Assembly (NCBI RefSeq): GCF_000334915.1
Contig: NZ_AMSF01000095.1
Location: forward strand, 93,514-157,513
Direction: 5' to 3'
DNA length: 64,000 nucleotides
Source of the DNA: Dyella ginsengisoli LA-4
GTDB taxonomy: Bacteria; Pseudomonadota; Gammaproteobacteria; Xanthomonadales; Rhodanobacteraceae
A program made the position numbers and the translations under genes. Positions 8,164 to 18,385 of the stretch are shown one piece after another. Within the stretch, counting starts at the first letter, position 1, and each line of letters begins with the position of its first letter. The notes below the pieces were generated by a model. The model was not told where the DNA came from. It saw only the letters and a program-made list of their open reading frames with translations, and searched no databases.

Positions 8164-11100
8164 TCAGGCGGTCGGCTGATCGGCACGGCCTGCGCGCAGT
8201 GCCACCGCCGCCAGGGTGTCCTCGATGGCCCGCGCCAGCTGGGCGCCGGACACCGGCTTGCGCACGAATCCGTCCATGCCCGCCGCACGCGTGCGGGCTT
8301 CGTCGCCGGCCACCGAGCGTGCGGTGATCGCCACGATCGGAAGATAGGCGCCCACCGGCTCGCGCTGGCGCACCAGCCGGGCCACCTGGAAACCGTCGAC
8401 GCCGGGCAGGTCAAGATCGAGCAGCATCAGGTCGAAGCTGGCCGTGCTCAGCTCGGCCAGCGCGGCAAGGCCGTGCGCCACGCCGGTCACGCGATGACCC
8501 TGCGCTTCCAGCAGGCCACGGATCACCGACGCGACGATTGCATCGTCCTCCACCAGCAACACCCGGCAGGACGGCCGGCCGCCGGCGTCGACGACCGGCA
8601 TCACCGGTTCCGCCAGCTCATCCTCGGGCAACGGCAACGGCAGCCGCACGCTGAACACGCTGCCGATGGTCAGCCGCGACTCGAGATCGATGGCGCCGCC
8701 CATCAGGGTGACCAGTTCGCGGCAGATCGCCAGACCCAGCCCACTGCCGGCACGGCGCAGCGGCCCCTCGGCCTGCTCGAAGCGCTGGAACAGCCGCGAC
8801 TGGCTCGCTTCGGGAATGCCCGGGCCGGTATCGCGCACGCTGAACTCCACGCCCCCGGGCAGCGGTCGCGCGGCCAGCGTGACGCGCCCGCGCTCGGTGA
8901 ACTTCACCGCGTTGCCGGTGAGGTTGAGCAGGATCTGCTTGATCCGCATCGCGTCGCCCACCAGGCGGCCCGGCAAACCCGCCGCTGCCTCCAGGGTGAA
9001 ACCGATGCCCTTGCCGCGCGCCTGCGCCGCAGTCATGCGGGCCACATCCTGCAGCAGCTCGTAGGGATCGAACGGCGCCAGCTCCAGTTCCAGCCGCCCG
9101 GCCTCGATGCGCGCCAGGTCCAGCGCGTCGTTGAGCAGCTTCAACAGCATCGCGCCGGAGCGCTGCATGGCCTGGGCGTACTCGCTCTGCTCGGGCTTGA
9201 GCGGAGTGGACAGCAACAGCTCGGCCATGCCCATCACCCCGGTCATCGGCGTGCGGATCTCGTGGCTCAGCGTGGCGAGGAAGCGGGTCTTCGCCGCGCT
9301 GGCCTGCTCGGCCAGCTGACGCTGCTGCTCGGAGAGGTCCAGCCGATGACGCTGGTCCACTCGACGCTGCCACAGCTTCAGCGTCAGCATCGCCAACAGC
9401 AGCAGTCCGATGGCGTAGCCGAACCAGGCCCACCAGCGCTCCCACGGCGGCGCGTCGACCCGGATGTTCAACGGCGCGGACAGCTCGGTCCAGCGACCGT
9501 TCGCCCCGGCTCCCATCACGTCCAGCGTGTAGTTGCCCGGCTCCAGCGCGGCAAACTCGCGCTCGCCGCGATTGCCCACGTCGACCCAGTTGCCGTCCAG
9601 CCCGGACAGGCGGAAGCGGTAGTGATTGGCCGCCGGATCGATGTAGGAATAGAGCCGCGCGACCACGCCAAGCTCGCGGTCGTGCCAGCCCACATGGAGC
9701 ACGCCCGACACCGGCAGATCGACCAGACGACCGTTGCGGCGCACGTGCACCCCGGTGATCTGCAACGGTGCGGCGCCGTCCTGTTCGGTGATGCGGTCGG
9801 GGTTGAACCCCACCACGCCGCCGAAGGTCGGCGCGTAGATGGTGCCGTCGGCCAGGCGGCTGTAGCCGCGGAAGAACTCGCCGTTGGCCAGTCCGTCCTG
9901 CAGGCCCATCTGGCGGAAGCGACCGGTATCGGGGTTGTAGCGCCACAGGCCGTCGCTGCCGAAGATCCACACGCGGCGATGCGCGTCGATGCGCAGGTCC
10001 ACCACGTTGATCGACGGCCAGCCCTGGTCGGCCAGCACGCGCCGGTCCAGCCGCAAGCCGTCGCGGGCCAGCTGGTAATGCTCCAGGCCATCGGGCCGGG
10101 CCAGCCAGAAGCCGTCGGGCGAGGTGTCGAAGGCATTCACCGCCTGGCTGTTGTCCACGCCGGGCACCGGCTCGAAGTGGTCGTGGCTGGCGTCGAGACG
10201 GTACAGACCGCCGTCGCCGGCGTACCAGAACACGCCGAAACGCAGCGTCATCTGGCTGCCCCAGCGCGCGCGGTCGTCGCCGCCGACGATCGCCACCGGG
10301 CTGACCGCCAGCGTCTTCGGATCGATGCGGAACAGGCCCTGGTTGAAAGTGCGCACGTACAGGCGGCCGTCCGGCCCGGCCTCCACCTCCAGCGGATTCT
10401 TGAGGACGCGCTGCTCCGGATCGACCTGGTCGACGTGGCCGTCGCGGTAGCGGTAGAACGAGCCCTTGGTGGCGATCCACAGGTTGTGATCGACATCCTC
10501 GGTCATGCCGACCACGTCGCCATGCAGGCCGGAGATCACGTGCTGCACCCGTCCGGTGGACGGATCGAGCTTGTCCACCCGGCCGCCGCGCTCGCCCACC
10601 CACACCTGCTCGTCGCGGGCATGCGCCATCGCCGTGGCCATCGAATCGCGCAGGCTGTCCGGATCGTCCGGGATGTGCGTGTAGCGGCTCATGCCGGACC
10701 AGCCCGGCGCGAGGTAGCCGACGCCGCCGTCGTACAGCGCGAACCACAATCCGCCCTCGCGGTCGGCCAGGATCTTCCACACCCAGCTGCCCGGAAGGTT
10801 GCCGTACATCACCGGCCGGTCGATCACCGGAATCAGCGGCTGGTGCGGTGCCGGCTGCAGGAACAGCCCCTTCTGCGTGCCGATCCACAGGCGACCGGCC
10901 CGGTCGCGCGCGCTGGTCATGATGTTGGTGTCGGGCAGGCCCGGCACATCGAGCGGACGCGCCACGTCGTCGTCGCCGACGAAGAACAGGCCGCGGGTCG
11001 AGGAAATGCGGATCTCGTCGTCGTCGGCATCACCCTCGATCGACCAGGCATCGATCAGCAGCCCCGGATCCAGGCCTTTGATGGCGCGGATGCGGCCGTC

Positions 11101-11754
11101 CGGATCGCGCCGGAACACGCCGTTCGCGCTGCCGATCCACAGCCGGTCGTGGCGATCCACGTACAGCGCGCCCACCGCTCCGAACCTGCCGGGGTGGCCA
11201 TCGACCTGGGGCGGCCGGATGTGGTCGAAATGGCGTCCGTCCGCACGCATGCGGTCCAGCCCCGCCTCGGTGCCGACCCAGATCGTGCCGCCGGAGCATT
11301 CGGCGATGGTCCACACCTTGTCGATCGACAGGCTGGCCGGATCGGCCGGGTCGTGCCGCCAGTGCAGAAAGCCGCCGGTGGTGGGATCGTAGCGGTTGAG
11401 GCCCGCCTCCAGGCCGCTGGTCCACAGCCGGCCGGCATGATCCACCAGCAGCGCGCCCACGGTGTTGTCCGGCAACGAGGTCGGGTCGCCGGCGACGTGG
11501 TGGAACACCTGGAAGCCGACGCCGTCGTACCGCGCCAGGCCGCCCTTGGTGCCGAACCACATCGCGCCGTCATGGTCCTGCACGACCGCGTACACGCTGC
11601 TGCTCGGCAGGCCGTCGGCGGTACCGAAACGACGGAATTGCGGGGTGGGCAACGCCCCGCCCGCATCGACCGATGTCTCCGGCGCGGCCGTGTGCGGTGG
11701 CGTGACACCCCCACCGGCGAGCAGACCGATCGACATCAGCAACGACAAGAACAT
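8164..11754 (-). CDS. Hybrid histidine kinase with periplasmic two-component propeller (copy 1)
   Basis: 1196 residues. Order: signal peptide; a periplasmic region of repeated reg_prop blades (about 35-650, with motifs such as G-x-x-W-x-G-T and G-L-x-R-Y-D); a Y_Y_Y beta-sandwich (about 680-760); one membrane helix (about 775-795); HisKA with phospho-acceptor H831 in L-S-H-E-I-R-T-P; HATPase with N-box, D-T-G-P-G-I-P and G-S-G-L-G-L-A-I; and a C-terminal receiver with D1113 in L-L-D-L-D-L-P-G. There is no Hpt or DNA-binding output domain, so phosphate must pass to a separate partner. The ATG at 11754 is preceded by AAGGGG with a 5-base gap; the extra upstream codons are not part of the signal peptide. 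It is a close paralog of the next gene. Confidence 0.9.
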   Translation of the reverse strand: MFLSLLMSIGLLAGGGVTPPHTAAPETSVDAGGALPTPQFRRFGTADGLPSSSVYAVVQDHDGAMWFGTKGGLARYDGVGFQVFHHVAGDPTSLPDNTVGALLVDHAGRLWTSGLEAGLNRYDPTTGGFLHWRHDPADPASLSIDKVWTIAECSGGTIWVGTEAGLDRMRADGRHFDHIRPPQVDGHPGRFGAVGALYVDRHDRLWIGSANGVFRRDPDGRIRAIKGLDPGLLIDAWSIEGDADDDEIRISSTRGLFFVGDDDVARPLDVPGLPDTNIMTSARDRAGRLWIGTQKGLFLQPAPHQPLIPVIDRPVMYGNLPGSWVWKILADREGGLWFALYDGGVGYLAPGWSGMSRYTHIPDDPDSLRDSMATAMAHARDEQVWVGERGGRVDKLDPSTGRVQHVISGLHGDVVGMTEDVDHNLWIATKGSFYRYRDGHVDQVDPEQRVLKNPLEVEAGPDGRLYVRTFNQGLFRIDPKTLAVSPVAIVGGDDRARWGSQMTLRFGVFWYAGDGGLYRLDASHDHFEPVPGVDNSQAVNAFDTSPDGFWLARPDGLEHYQLARDGLRLDRRVLADQGWPSINVVDLRIDAHRRVWIFGSDGLWRYNPDTGRFRQMGLQDGLANGEFFRGYSRLADGTIYAPTFGGVVGFNPDRITEQDGAAPLQITGVHVRRNGRLVDLPVSGVLHVGWHDRELGVVARLYSYIDPAANHYRFRLSGLDGNWVDVGNRGEREFAALEPGNYTLDVMGAGANGRWTELSAPLNIRVDAPPWERWWAWFGYAIGLLLLAMLTLKLWQRRVDQRHRLDLSEQQRQLAEQASAAKTRFLATLSHEIRTPMTGVMGMAELLLSTPLKPEQSEYAQAMQRSGAMLLKLLNDALDLARIEAGRLELELAPFDPYELLQDVARMTAAQARGKGIGFTLEAAAGLPGRLVGDAMRIKQILLNLTGNAVKFTERGRVTLAARPLPGGVEFSVRDTGPGIPEASQSRLFQRFEQAEGPLRRAGSGLGLAICRELVTLMGGAIDLESRLTIGSVFSVRLPLPLPEDELAEPVMPVVDAGGRPSCRVLLVEDDAIVASVIRGLLEAQGHRVTGVAHGLAALAELSTASFDLMLLDLDLPGVDGFQVARLVRQREPVGAYLPIVAITARSVAGDEARTRAAGMDGFVRKPVSGAQLARAIEDTLAAVALRAGRADQPTA

Positions 11755-11833
11755 GCGATCCCCTTGCGCCCGGGACGACCGGGACGCAACCGCGATCATG
11801 CCAAATTGCGCGCTCCCTTACCCGCCTCCGGGA

Positions 11834-14800
11834 TCACGCCGGCACCGCCGCGCTGGCCATCGCCGCCTCCATCGCCCGGGCCAGTTGGGCGCCGGACAGC
11901 GGCTTGCGCAGAAACCCGTCCATCCCGGCCTGGCGAGCACGCAGCTCCTCGTCGCCGCCGGAACGCGCGGTGATCGCCACGATCGCCAGATGCTCCCGGT
12001 CACGCTCGCGTTGGCGGATCAGCCGTGCCAGCTGGAAGCCGTCGAGGCCGGGCAGGTCCAGGTCCAGCAGCAGCACGTCGGGCGGGCCGCGCTCGAGTTC
12101 GGCAAGCGCGGACAAACCATTCGCCACATGCACCACGGCGTGCCCCTGTCGCTCCAGCAGTCCGCGGATCACGGCCGCCACGGTGATGTCGTCCTCGACC
12201 AGCAGGACCCGCCACGCCGGGGATGGCGACGCCGCCGGCGCAGGCGCGGCCGCGCCCGGCGCCAGCTCGGCCAGCGGCAGGCGCACGCGGAACGTGCTGC
12301 CCTGGCCCAGCCGCGACTCCAGCTCGATCGAGCCGCCCATCAGGGTCACCAGCTCGCGGCAGATCGCCAGCCCCAGACCGCTGCCCGCGCGTCGCTGCGG
12401 CCCTTCGGCCTGCTCGAAGCGACCGAACAGGCGCGACTGGCTGGCCTCGGGAATGCCCGGGCCGGTATCGCTGACGCTGAACATCACGCCGCCGGCGATG
12501 CGCTGCCCGCGCAGCGTGATGCTGCCGTGCTCGGTGAACTTCACTGCGTTGGTCGCCAGGTTCAGCAGGATCTGCTCGATGCGCAGCATGTCGCCCATCA
12601 GCGAGGCCGGCAGGTCGGCGGCGATCTCCAGCCGGAAATCGATGTCCTTGGCACGCGCCTGCCCATCGACCAGTCGCGCCACGTCGTCCAGCAGCTGGCG
12701 CGGCGCGAAGGGTGCCGGCTCGAGCTCGAAACGGCCGGCCTCGATGCGGGCCAGATCCAGCGCGTCGTTGAGCAGCTTCAGCAGCATCGTGCCGGAACGC
12801 TGCATGGCCTGCGCGTACTCGCGCTGGCCGGGTTGCAACGGCGTGGCCAGCAGCAGCTCGGCCATGCCGATCACGCCGGTCATCGGGGTGCGGATCTCGT
12901 GGCTCAGCGTGGCCAGGAACTGCGTCTTGGCCGCGTTCGCCTGCTCGGCCAGCAATCGCTGCTGCTCGGCCATCTGCATGCGGTGCCGCTGCGCCTCGCG
13001 CCGCCGCCAGGCCAGTGCCAGCGCCACCGCGCCAGCCACCGCGACGAGGGCGTAGCCCGCCCAGGCCCACCACCGGTCCCAAGGCGGTGCCTGCACATGG
13101 ATCGCCAGCGGCACGGTGAGCCGGCCCCACGGCCCGTCCGGCCCGGCCGCCATCACCTGCAGGGTGTAGTCGCCCGGGCGCAGGCCGGCGAATTCGCGCT
13201 CGCCGTGCGCACCGACATCCACCCAGTCGTGATCGAGCCCGACCAGGCGGAAGTGATAGCGGTTACCCGCCGGATTCACGAACGAGGCGACCCGCGCCTG
13301 CACGCGCAGGTCGCGGTCGCGCCAGCCCAGGTCGAGCTGCCGCAGGCCCTCGCCGGAAAGCGTGCGGGGATCCCGCCCGCGGACGCTGATCGCCGCCAGC
13401 GATACCGGCGGCGCCTGCGTCGGCACGCTGCGGCTGTCCAGTTGCTCCGGATCGAAGCCGACCACGCCGCCGTGCGTGGGGGCGTACACCGGCCCGCCCG
13501 CCACCGGCTGTGCGACGCCGCCGAGGAACTCGCCGTTCATCAGGCCGTCCTCGGCGCCGAGACGATGCAGCCGGGTCGCGCCGGGCTCCAGTCGCCACAG
13601 GCCGGTCTCGGTGAAGATCCACAGCGCGCCGCTGGCGTCCTCGTACACGTCGCGCACCACCGGCGCCCGCCAGCCGTTCGATGCATCGACCACGCGATCG
13701 CGGGTGGCGCGGTGATCGTTCCAGCGGTAATGCTCGAGCCGATCCTGCCGGATCAGCCAGAAGCCGGCCGTGTCGAACGACAGGCCCTGCACGTCCTCGC
13801 CGCGCGGCACACCGGGCACGAAAGCCATCCGGCCCAGCGCCGCATCCCAGTGCATCACGCCCTCGTGATTGGCGTACCAGAGTACGCCGTCGGCCAGGCC
13901 CAGCGCGGCCGGGCGCAGGTCGGGCTGGTTCGCATCCGGCGGCATCGGCACCGGCGTGATCGCCTGCGTCCGCGTGTCGATGCGCACGATCGCCGCGCCG
14001 GACACCGTGGCATAAAGCACGCCCGGCCCGCCGCTGGCGAGGATCTCCGGCCGCTTCAGCCAGCGCCGCTGCGGATCGACCACCTGCCTGCGGCCGTCCG
14101 CATAGCGCTCAAGCAGGCCGCGCAGGGTGAACCACAGCGCGCCGTCCTGCTCGACCATCGCGACCGGATCGGTCTTCAGATCCGACAGCACGTGCTCGAC
14201 CTTGCCGGTGACCGGATCGAGCCGGTCGATGCGTCCGGGCTCGCCGATCCACAGCGTGCCGTCGGCCGCCGGAGCCACGCCGGAGGCCAGGCTGTCGCTG
14301 AGGCTGTCCGGGTCGTCCGGCACATGGGTGAAGCGCGCGAAGTTCTGCCAGTTCGGCGGCAGATAGGCCACGCCGCCGTCGTAGAAGGTCAGCCACAGGC
14401 CGCCCTCGCGATCGGCCAGCACACGCCAGGTCCACTCCCCGGGCAGGCCGCCGACCAGCAGCGGCTGGCGGTGGAACGCGTGCAGTCCGCTGCGCGGATC
14501 GTCCAGCACCACGCCGTGCAGGGTGGCCATCCACAGGCGGCCGGCGCGATCGCGCGTGCTGGCGAACACGTAGCTCGGCGCCATCTGCGCCGCGGTGTAG
14601 GCCGGCTGCGCCACGCCGTCGACGATCCGGTACAGGCCGAACTTGGTGCCGATGCGCAGGTCGGCACCGCTGCCCTCGATGCGCCAGATCTGGTTCGGCT
14701 TGTCGCTGGGGTTGTGCACCGGCACGCGCTCGATGTGCCCGTCCGGCGAGCGCTTCAGCAACACGCCGGACCAGGTGCCGATCCACAGCGTGCCGTCCGC

Positions 14801-15391
14801 TTGCGCGCGCAGCGCGCCGACCACCGTATCGCGGGTACCCGGCTTGCCGTCGAACGCCGCCAGGTAAGATACGTGGGCCAGCGAGCGGCCATCGGCCGAA
14901 AGGTGATCCAGCCCCGACGCGGTACCGATCCACAGGCTGCGGTCCGGCGCCAGCGCGAGGGAATAGATGACGTCGTCGGACAGGCTGTCCGCGCGCCTGT
15001 CATCGTGACGCCAGTGGCGCACCCGACCGGTCGCCGGATCGAGCCGGTCCAGGCCGGCATCGCCGGTGCCGATCCACACCGTGCCGTCGCCCGCGTCCAC
15101 CAGCTGGGTGACGTCCTGGCTGCCCAGCGAAGCCGGATCGTCCGGCTCGTGCACCCAGGTGGTGAAGCCGACGCCGTCGTAGCGGCTCACACCGCCCGAG
15201 CCGCCGAACCACATCATGCCGTCGCGGTCCTGCATCACCGCGTTCACCGCCGCTCCCGGCAAGCCGTCGGCGATGCCGTAGCGACGGAACTGTGGCGTAG
15301 CCAGCGGCGGAGCCGCCGGGCGGGCAGTGGCTGGCGCGCTTCCCGCGGTCGCGGCCAGGGCGAGCATCCATCCGAACAACAACGACACCAT
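11834..15391 (-). CDS. Hybrid histidine kinase with periplasmic two-component propeller (copy 2)
   Basis: 1185 residues, with the same layout as the neighbour at 8164-11754: signal peptide, reg_prop propeller, Y_Y_Y domain, a single membrane helix, HisKA with H831 at exactly the same residue number, HATPase, and a receiver with D1110. The conservation implies a tandem duplication. The blades differ more than the kinase core, consistent with a changed ligand. I chose the ATG at 15391 because GGGG lies 6 bases upstream; the ATG two codons earlier would touch the ribosome-binding site. The gap to copy 1 is 79 bp, so they may be co-transcribed. The signal sensed is unknown; such sensors in this order often respond to carbohydrates. 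Confidence 0.9.
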   Translation of the reverse strand: MVSLLFGWMLALAATAGSAPATARPAAPPLATPQFRRYGIADGLPGAAVNAVMQDRDGMMWFGGSGGVSRYDGVGFTTWVHEPDDPASLGSQDVTQLVDAGDGTVWIGTGDAGLDRLDPATGRVRHWRHDDRRADSLSDDVIYSLALAPDRSLWIGTASGLDHLSADGRSLAHVSYLAAFDGKPGTRDTVVGALRAQADGTLWIGTWSGVLLKRSPDGHIERVPVHNPSDKPNQIWRIEGSGADLRIGTKFGLYRIVDGVAQPAYTAAQMAPSYVFASTRDRAGRLWMATLHGVVLDDPRSGLHAFHRQPLLVGGLPGEWTWRVLADREGGLWLTFYDGGVAYLPPNWQNFARFTHVPDDPDSLSDSLASGVAPAADGTLWIGEPGRIDRLDPVTGKVEHVLSDLKTDPVAMVEQDGALWFTLRGLLERYADGRRQVVDPQRRWLKRPEILASGGPGVLYATVSGAAIVRIDTRTQAITPVPMPPDANQPDLRPAALGLADGVLWYANHEGVMHWDAALGRMAFVPGVPRGEDVQGLSFDTAGFWLIRQDRLEHYRWNDHRATRDRVVDASNGWRAPVVRDVYEDASGALWIFTETGLWRLEPGATRLHRLGAEDGLMNGEFLGGVAQPVAGGPVYAPTHGGVVGFDPEQLDSRSVPTQAPPVSLAAISVRGRDPRTLSGEGLRQLDLGWRDRDLRVQARVASFVNPAGNRYHFRLVGLDHDWVDVGAHGEREFAGLRPGDYTLQVMAAGPDGPWGRLTVPLAIHVQAPPWDRWWAWAGYALVAVAGAVALALAWRRREAQRHRMQMAEQQRLLAEQANAAKTQFLATLSHEIRTPMTGVIGMAELLLATPLQPGQREYAQAMQRSGTMLLKLLNDALDLARIEAGRFELEPAPFAPRQLLDDVARLVDGQARAKDIDFRLEIAADLPASLMGDMLRIEQILLNLATNAVKFTEHGSITLRGQRIAGGVMFSVSDTGPGIPEASQSRLFGRFEQAEGPQRRAGSGLGLAICRELVTLMGGSIELESRLGQGSTFRVRLPLAELAPGAAAPAPAASPSPAWRVLLVEDDITVAAVIRGLLERQGHAVVHVANGLSALAELERGPPDVLLLDLDLPGLDGFQLARLIRQRERDREHLAIVAITARSGGDEELRARQAGMDGFLRKPLSGAQLARAMEAAMASAAVPA

Positions 15392-15542
15392 GAGCATCCC
15401 CTGCTGGCGCGCGGCGCTTTCCGGCTCCCCGACAACGCGGACGAGCCACGCTTCATCACCGGCGCAAGCCCGGAATGATGCCAAAAAATGTCCGTCCGGG
15501 CCGACGGGCACGGTCGGGACACGCCAGGACGGCGCGTGCGCC

Positions 15543-15548
15543 TAGAAT
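15543..15548 (+). promoter_or_regulatory. -10 element placed for a leaderless transcript
   Basis: TAGAAT ends seven bases before the ATG at 15556. Transcription from this hexamer would begin at or within one base of the start codon. There is no Shine-Dalgarno in between. Confidence 0.4.
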
Positions 15549-15555
15549 CGGGCAC

Positions 15556-17037
15556 ATGTCACATCGCCTGCGCCTGCTGCTCTCCGCCCTCGCCGTCGCC
15601 GCCCTGCTGTGGCTGCTGTTCGGCGCCGCCGAACGCGCGCTGGCACTGGCGCAGCGCTTTCTCGCCCTGCCGACCTGGCTGCAGTGGACGCTGGGTGCAG
15701 TGCTGGTGTTCTTCGCCCTGCTCGGCGCCGCCGTGCTGTGGTGGCTGCTGCGGCCACCGCGCAAGCGACGCCCGGTCGCCGCGCCGGACCGCGCCAGCCT
15801 GGAGCAGCGCATCGCCACCCTGGACGAACGCGGCGCCGACACCGGCGCACTGCGCGCCGAACTGGGCGAGCTGGACCGCCGCCGCGCCGGCGGGCGCGTC
15901 TACGTGGCGCTGTTCGGCGAGATCTCCACCGGCAAGTCCAGCCTGATGCGTGCGCTGGCGCCGCATGCCGATGCGGCCAGCGACGTGCGCGGCGGCACCA
16001 CGCGCCAGGTGCAGCACGTCGACGGCAACCTGCCCGACGGCCGCGCGCTGGTGCTGGCCGACGTGCCCGGCAGCCGCGAGGCGGGTGGTGAGGCACACGA
16101 GGCGCTGGCCCGCGCCGAAGCGCTGCGCGCCCATGCGGTGATCTACCTCTGCGCCGGCGACCTCACCCGCAGCCAGGCCGAGGAGGTGCGCTGGCTGGCG
16201 CATTTCGGCAAGCCGCTGGTGCTGGCATTGAACAAGGCCGACCAGTGGCCGGCGGACGACCTGCAGGCGCTGCTCGCGCGCCTGCGCCGCACCGCCGACG
16301 GCGCCGCCGCGGCCGTGGTGGCGATCAGCGCCGGCGGCCGCGAGCGCTTCGTGCGCGCCCTTCCCGACGGCGGCAGCGAGCAGGTGGAACGCGCCCGCGC
16401 ACCGGCCATCGCGCCGCTGCTCGAGTCGCTCTCGCGGCTCACCGCGCCGGGCGCCGAGGCGCTGGAAGGCGACCGTGCCAACGCCGTGCTGGCCGAACTG
16501 CACCAGCGCACCGGCACGCTGGAGGCGAGCACCCGCGCCGAGGCGGCTGAACGTATCGTCAAACGCTACGCCCGCCGTGCCGTGGTCGGCGCAATGGCGG
16601 CGGTGGCTCCCGGCAGCGATCTGCTGATCCAGGGCGCGCTGGCCACCGCGCTGACCCGCGAGCTGGCGCAGCTGTACGGCGTGCGCGTGAGCGAGGTGCA
16701 GATCGACGACTTCGTGCGCCAGGCCAAACTCACCGTGCGCACAGGCAGCTCCATCGTGCTGGCCATTGCCGGCAACGCGCTGAAGGCCTTCCCCGGCCTG
16801 GGCACGCTGGGCGGCGGCGTGCTGCACGCCTTCGCCTACGCGCTGATCTTCGATGCGATGGGACGCGCCCTGGCCGGCTCGCTGGCCGAGCGCCACGCGC
16901 TGGACCAGCACGACGCCGGCGAGCGGCTGAAATCGATGCTGGCCGACGCCAGCAGCAGCCGGCTGCGCCGGCTCGCCTCCTTGACGATGGAAGCGATCGG
17001 CGAGCGCTCCGGCGCGGACGCGTCGCCGGGCGCCTGA
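15556..17037 (+). CDS. GTPase with C-terminal DUF697 domain
   Basis: 493 residues. Two N-terminal membrane helices (about 8-27 and 43-65) precede a cytosolic dynamin/Era-like G domain: G1 G-E-I-S-T-G-K-S-S at 121-129, a G3-type D-V-P-G, and G4 N-K-A-D. The C-terminal third has hydrophobic, glycine-rich segments typical of DUF697 (YcjF-like) proteins. The role of this family is not settled; membrane or envelope stress is a guess. The start was chosen at the ATG after the TAGAAT hexamer. A start at 15475 would add an Arg-rich tail without similarity. A second GTPase of the same design lies at 21231. Confidence 0.8.
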   Translation: MSHRLRLLLSALAVAALLWLLFGAAERALALAQRFLALPTWLQWTLGAVLVFFALLGAAVLWWLLRPPRKRRPVAAPDRASLEQRIATLDERGADTGALRAELGELDRRRAGGRVYVALFGEISTGKSSLMRALAPHADAASDVRGGTTRQVQHVDGNLPDGRALVLADVPGSREAGGEAHEALARAEALRAHAVIYLCAGDLTRSQAEEVRWLAHFGKPLVLALNKADQWPADDLQALLARLRRTADGAAAAVVAISAGGRERFVRALPDGGSEQVERARAPAIAPLLESLSRLTAPGAEALEGDRANAVLAELHQRTGTLEASTRAEAAERIVKRYARRAVVGAMAAVAPGSDLLIQGALATALTRELAQLYGVRVSEVQIDDFVRQAKLTVRTGSSIVLAIAGNALKAFPGLGTLGGGVLHAFAYALIFDAMGRALAGSLAERHALDQHDAGERLKSMLADASSSRLRRLASLTMEAIGERSGADASPGA

Positions 17038-17080
17038 AGCCCCGGGCAGATCGCCGACAAGTCAACTTCACACGACAATT

Positions 17081-17133
17081 TGTCAGGTTTGCTTGACATC
17101 TCGTTAGGGCGATGTGTAAGGTTTACTTGTCAT
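17081..17133 (+). promoter_or_regulatory. Two direct copies of a near-palindromic operator
   Basis: The copies are TGTCAGGTTTGCTTGACAT (17081-17099) and TGTAAGGTTTACTTGTCAT (17115-17133). They differ at four positions and start 34 bp apart, about three helical turns. The first is close to a perfect dyad, TGTCARG-N4-CTTGACA. They overlap the promoter hexamers of the TraB gene. I infer binding by the XRE regulator encoded at 18161; no other regulator is nearby. Confidence 0.5.
17093..17120 (+). promoter_or_regulatory. Promoter of the TraB-XRE cluster
   Basis: The -35 is TTGACA (17093-17098), then a 16-base spacer, then TGTAAG (17115-17120). Both hexamers lie inside the direct-repeat operators, which would make the promoter repressible. 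Confidence 0.5.
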
Positions 17134-17212
17134 TCTGTCGCGCCTACCTTCCATCGTGCTGGGCGCGACACCTGACTCCGCCTTCGCTTCCATCTGACCA
17201 GGAGTTGTCGCC

Positions 17213-18106
17213 ATGCATGCCTCGAAGGAATCCGTCCGGCGCCGGCTGCGTCTCGCACTCGGCCTGTGCGCCCTGCTCTGCTCCGGCGCGGCACTGGCCG
17301 ATCCGGCGCTGTGGCTGGTCAAGGGACCGCACGCCAGCCTGTACCTGTATGGCACGGTGCACGTGCTGCGCCCGAACCAGCCGTGGGAAACCCCGGCACT
17401 CGACAAGGCGCTCGCCGCCAGCCAGGACCTGTGGCTGGAGGTCCCCGACGCCGACAACGCGGCGAAGATGCAGCCGCTGATCAGGACGCTGGGCATGGAC
17501 CCCGCGCATCCACTCTCCTCCAAGCTGGACAAGGCCGACGTGGCGCGCGTGGACGCCGCCGCGCGAAGCGCCGGCATCCCGGTCGGCGAGCAGGCGCTGG
17601 AGCCGATGCAGCCGTGGCTGGCCAGCCTCTCGCTGGCGACGCTGCCCCTGATGCAGGCCGGCTACGACCCGAAGAGCGGCGTGGAGATCCGGCTCAAGGC
17701 GCGCTCGCAGGCCATGGGCAAACCGGTGCGCGGGCTGGAGACGCTGACCCAGCAACTGCACTTCTTCGCCGACATGCCGCAGACCACCCAGGTTGCCATG
17801 CTGCGCGCCACGCTGGCCGAGGTGGACGCCGGCCCGAAGCGGCTCGACGCGCTGGTCACCGCCTGGGAAGCCGGCGACCTGGACGGCATCGCCCGGATCA
17901 CCGCGCAGGAGATGGCAAGCCAGACGCCCACGCTGTACGAGAACCTGATCGTTCGACGCAACCGCCAATGGGCAACCCAACTGGACGAGCGGCTGAGGGG
18001 AGCCGGCACCAGCTTCGTCGCCGTCGGTACCGCACACCTGGTCGGCCCGGACAGCGTGCAGACGCTGCTGGCCCGACGCGGTTACACCATCGAGCGGGTG
18101 CAGTAG
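17213..18106 (+). CDS. TraB/GumN family protein
   Basis: 297 residues. The N-terminal signal peptide has a cleavage site near A-L-A-D at about 27-30. The mature part belongs to the TraB/GumN (TIKI-like) family: G-T-V-H-V-L near residue 45, W-L-E-V-P-D-A-D, and a C-terminal V-A-V-G-T-A-H-L-V-G. The conserved G-x-x-H pairs are expected metal ligands of a Tiki-type metallopeptidase fold; activity is not known for bacterial members. AGGAG precedes the ATG. It is followed by the XRE regulator and a membrane protein, probably one transcript. Confidence 0.85.
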   Translation: MHASKESVRRRLRLALGLCALLCSGAALADPALWLVKGPHASLYLYGTVHVLRPNQPWETPALDKALAASQDLWLEVPDADNAAKMQPLIRTLGMDPAHPLSSKLDKADVARVDAAARSAGIPVGEQALEPMQPWLASLSLATLPLMQAGYDPKSGVEIRLKARSQAMGKPVRGLETLTQQLHFFADMPQTTQVAMLRATLAEVDAGPKRLDALVTAWEAGDLDGIARITAQEMASQTPTLYENLIVRRNRQWATQLDERLRGAGTSFVAVGTAHLVGPDSVQTLLARRGYTIERVQ

Positions 18107-18160
18107 CACCCGCCCCCGGGGCGATGGCATCCACCCGCCGCCCCATCCGGAGGACGCTTC

Positions 18161-18385
18161 ATGGAAAACAGACTGCGCGTGCTGCGCGCGGAACAGGGCT
18201 GGAGCCAGGCCGAGCTGGGCGACCGCATCGGCGTCTCGCGGCAGGCCGTGAACGCGATCGAGACCGGCAAGCACGACCCCAGCCTGCTGCTGGCATTCCG
18301 CATCGCCGACGTATTCGGACTGACGGTCGAAGCGGTGTTCCGACCGGACCTCAAAACCACCACGGGAGCCCTTCCCCATGACTGA
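18161..18385 (+). CDS. Small XRE-family DNA-binding regulator
   Basis: 74 residues, almost entirely one helix-turn-helix domain: R-x-x-x-G-W-S-Q-A-E-L-G-D-R-I-G-V-S-R-Q-A, then E-T-G-K-H-D-P-S-L, matching the short YozG/YgzD-like XRE group. CGGAGGA lies 6-7 bases upstream of the ATG. It overlaps the next gene by 8 bp. Such stand-alone regulators usually act on their own operon with a membrane protein. The repeats at 17081-17133 are the best candidate binding sites. Confidence 0.9.
   Translation: MENRLRVLRAEQGWSQAELGDRIGVSRQAVNAIETGKHDPSLLLAFRIADVFGLTVEAVFRPDLKTTTGALPHD

Noticed and set aside
8023..15478. Two open frames of more than 1300 codons on the + strand
   Set aside because: They mirror the two propeller kinases; composition is that of the opposite strand.
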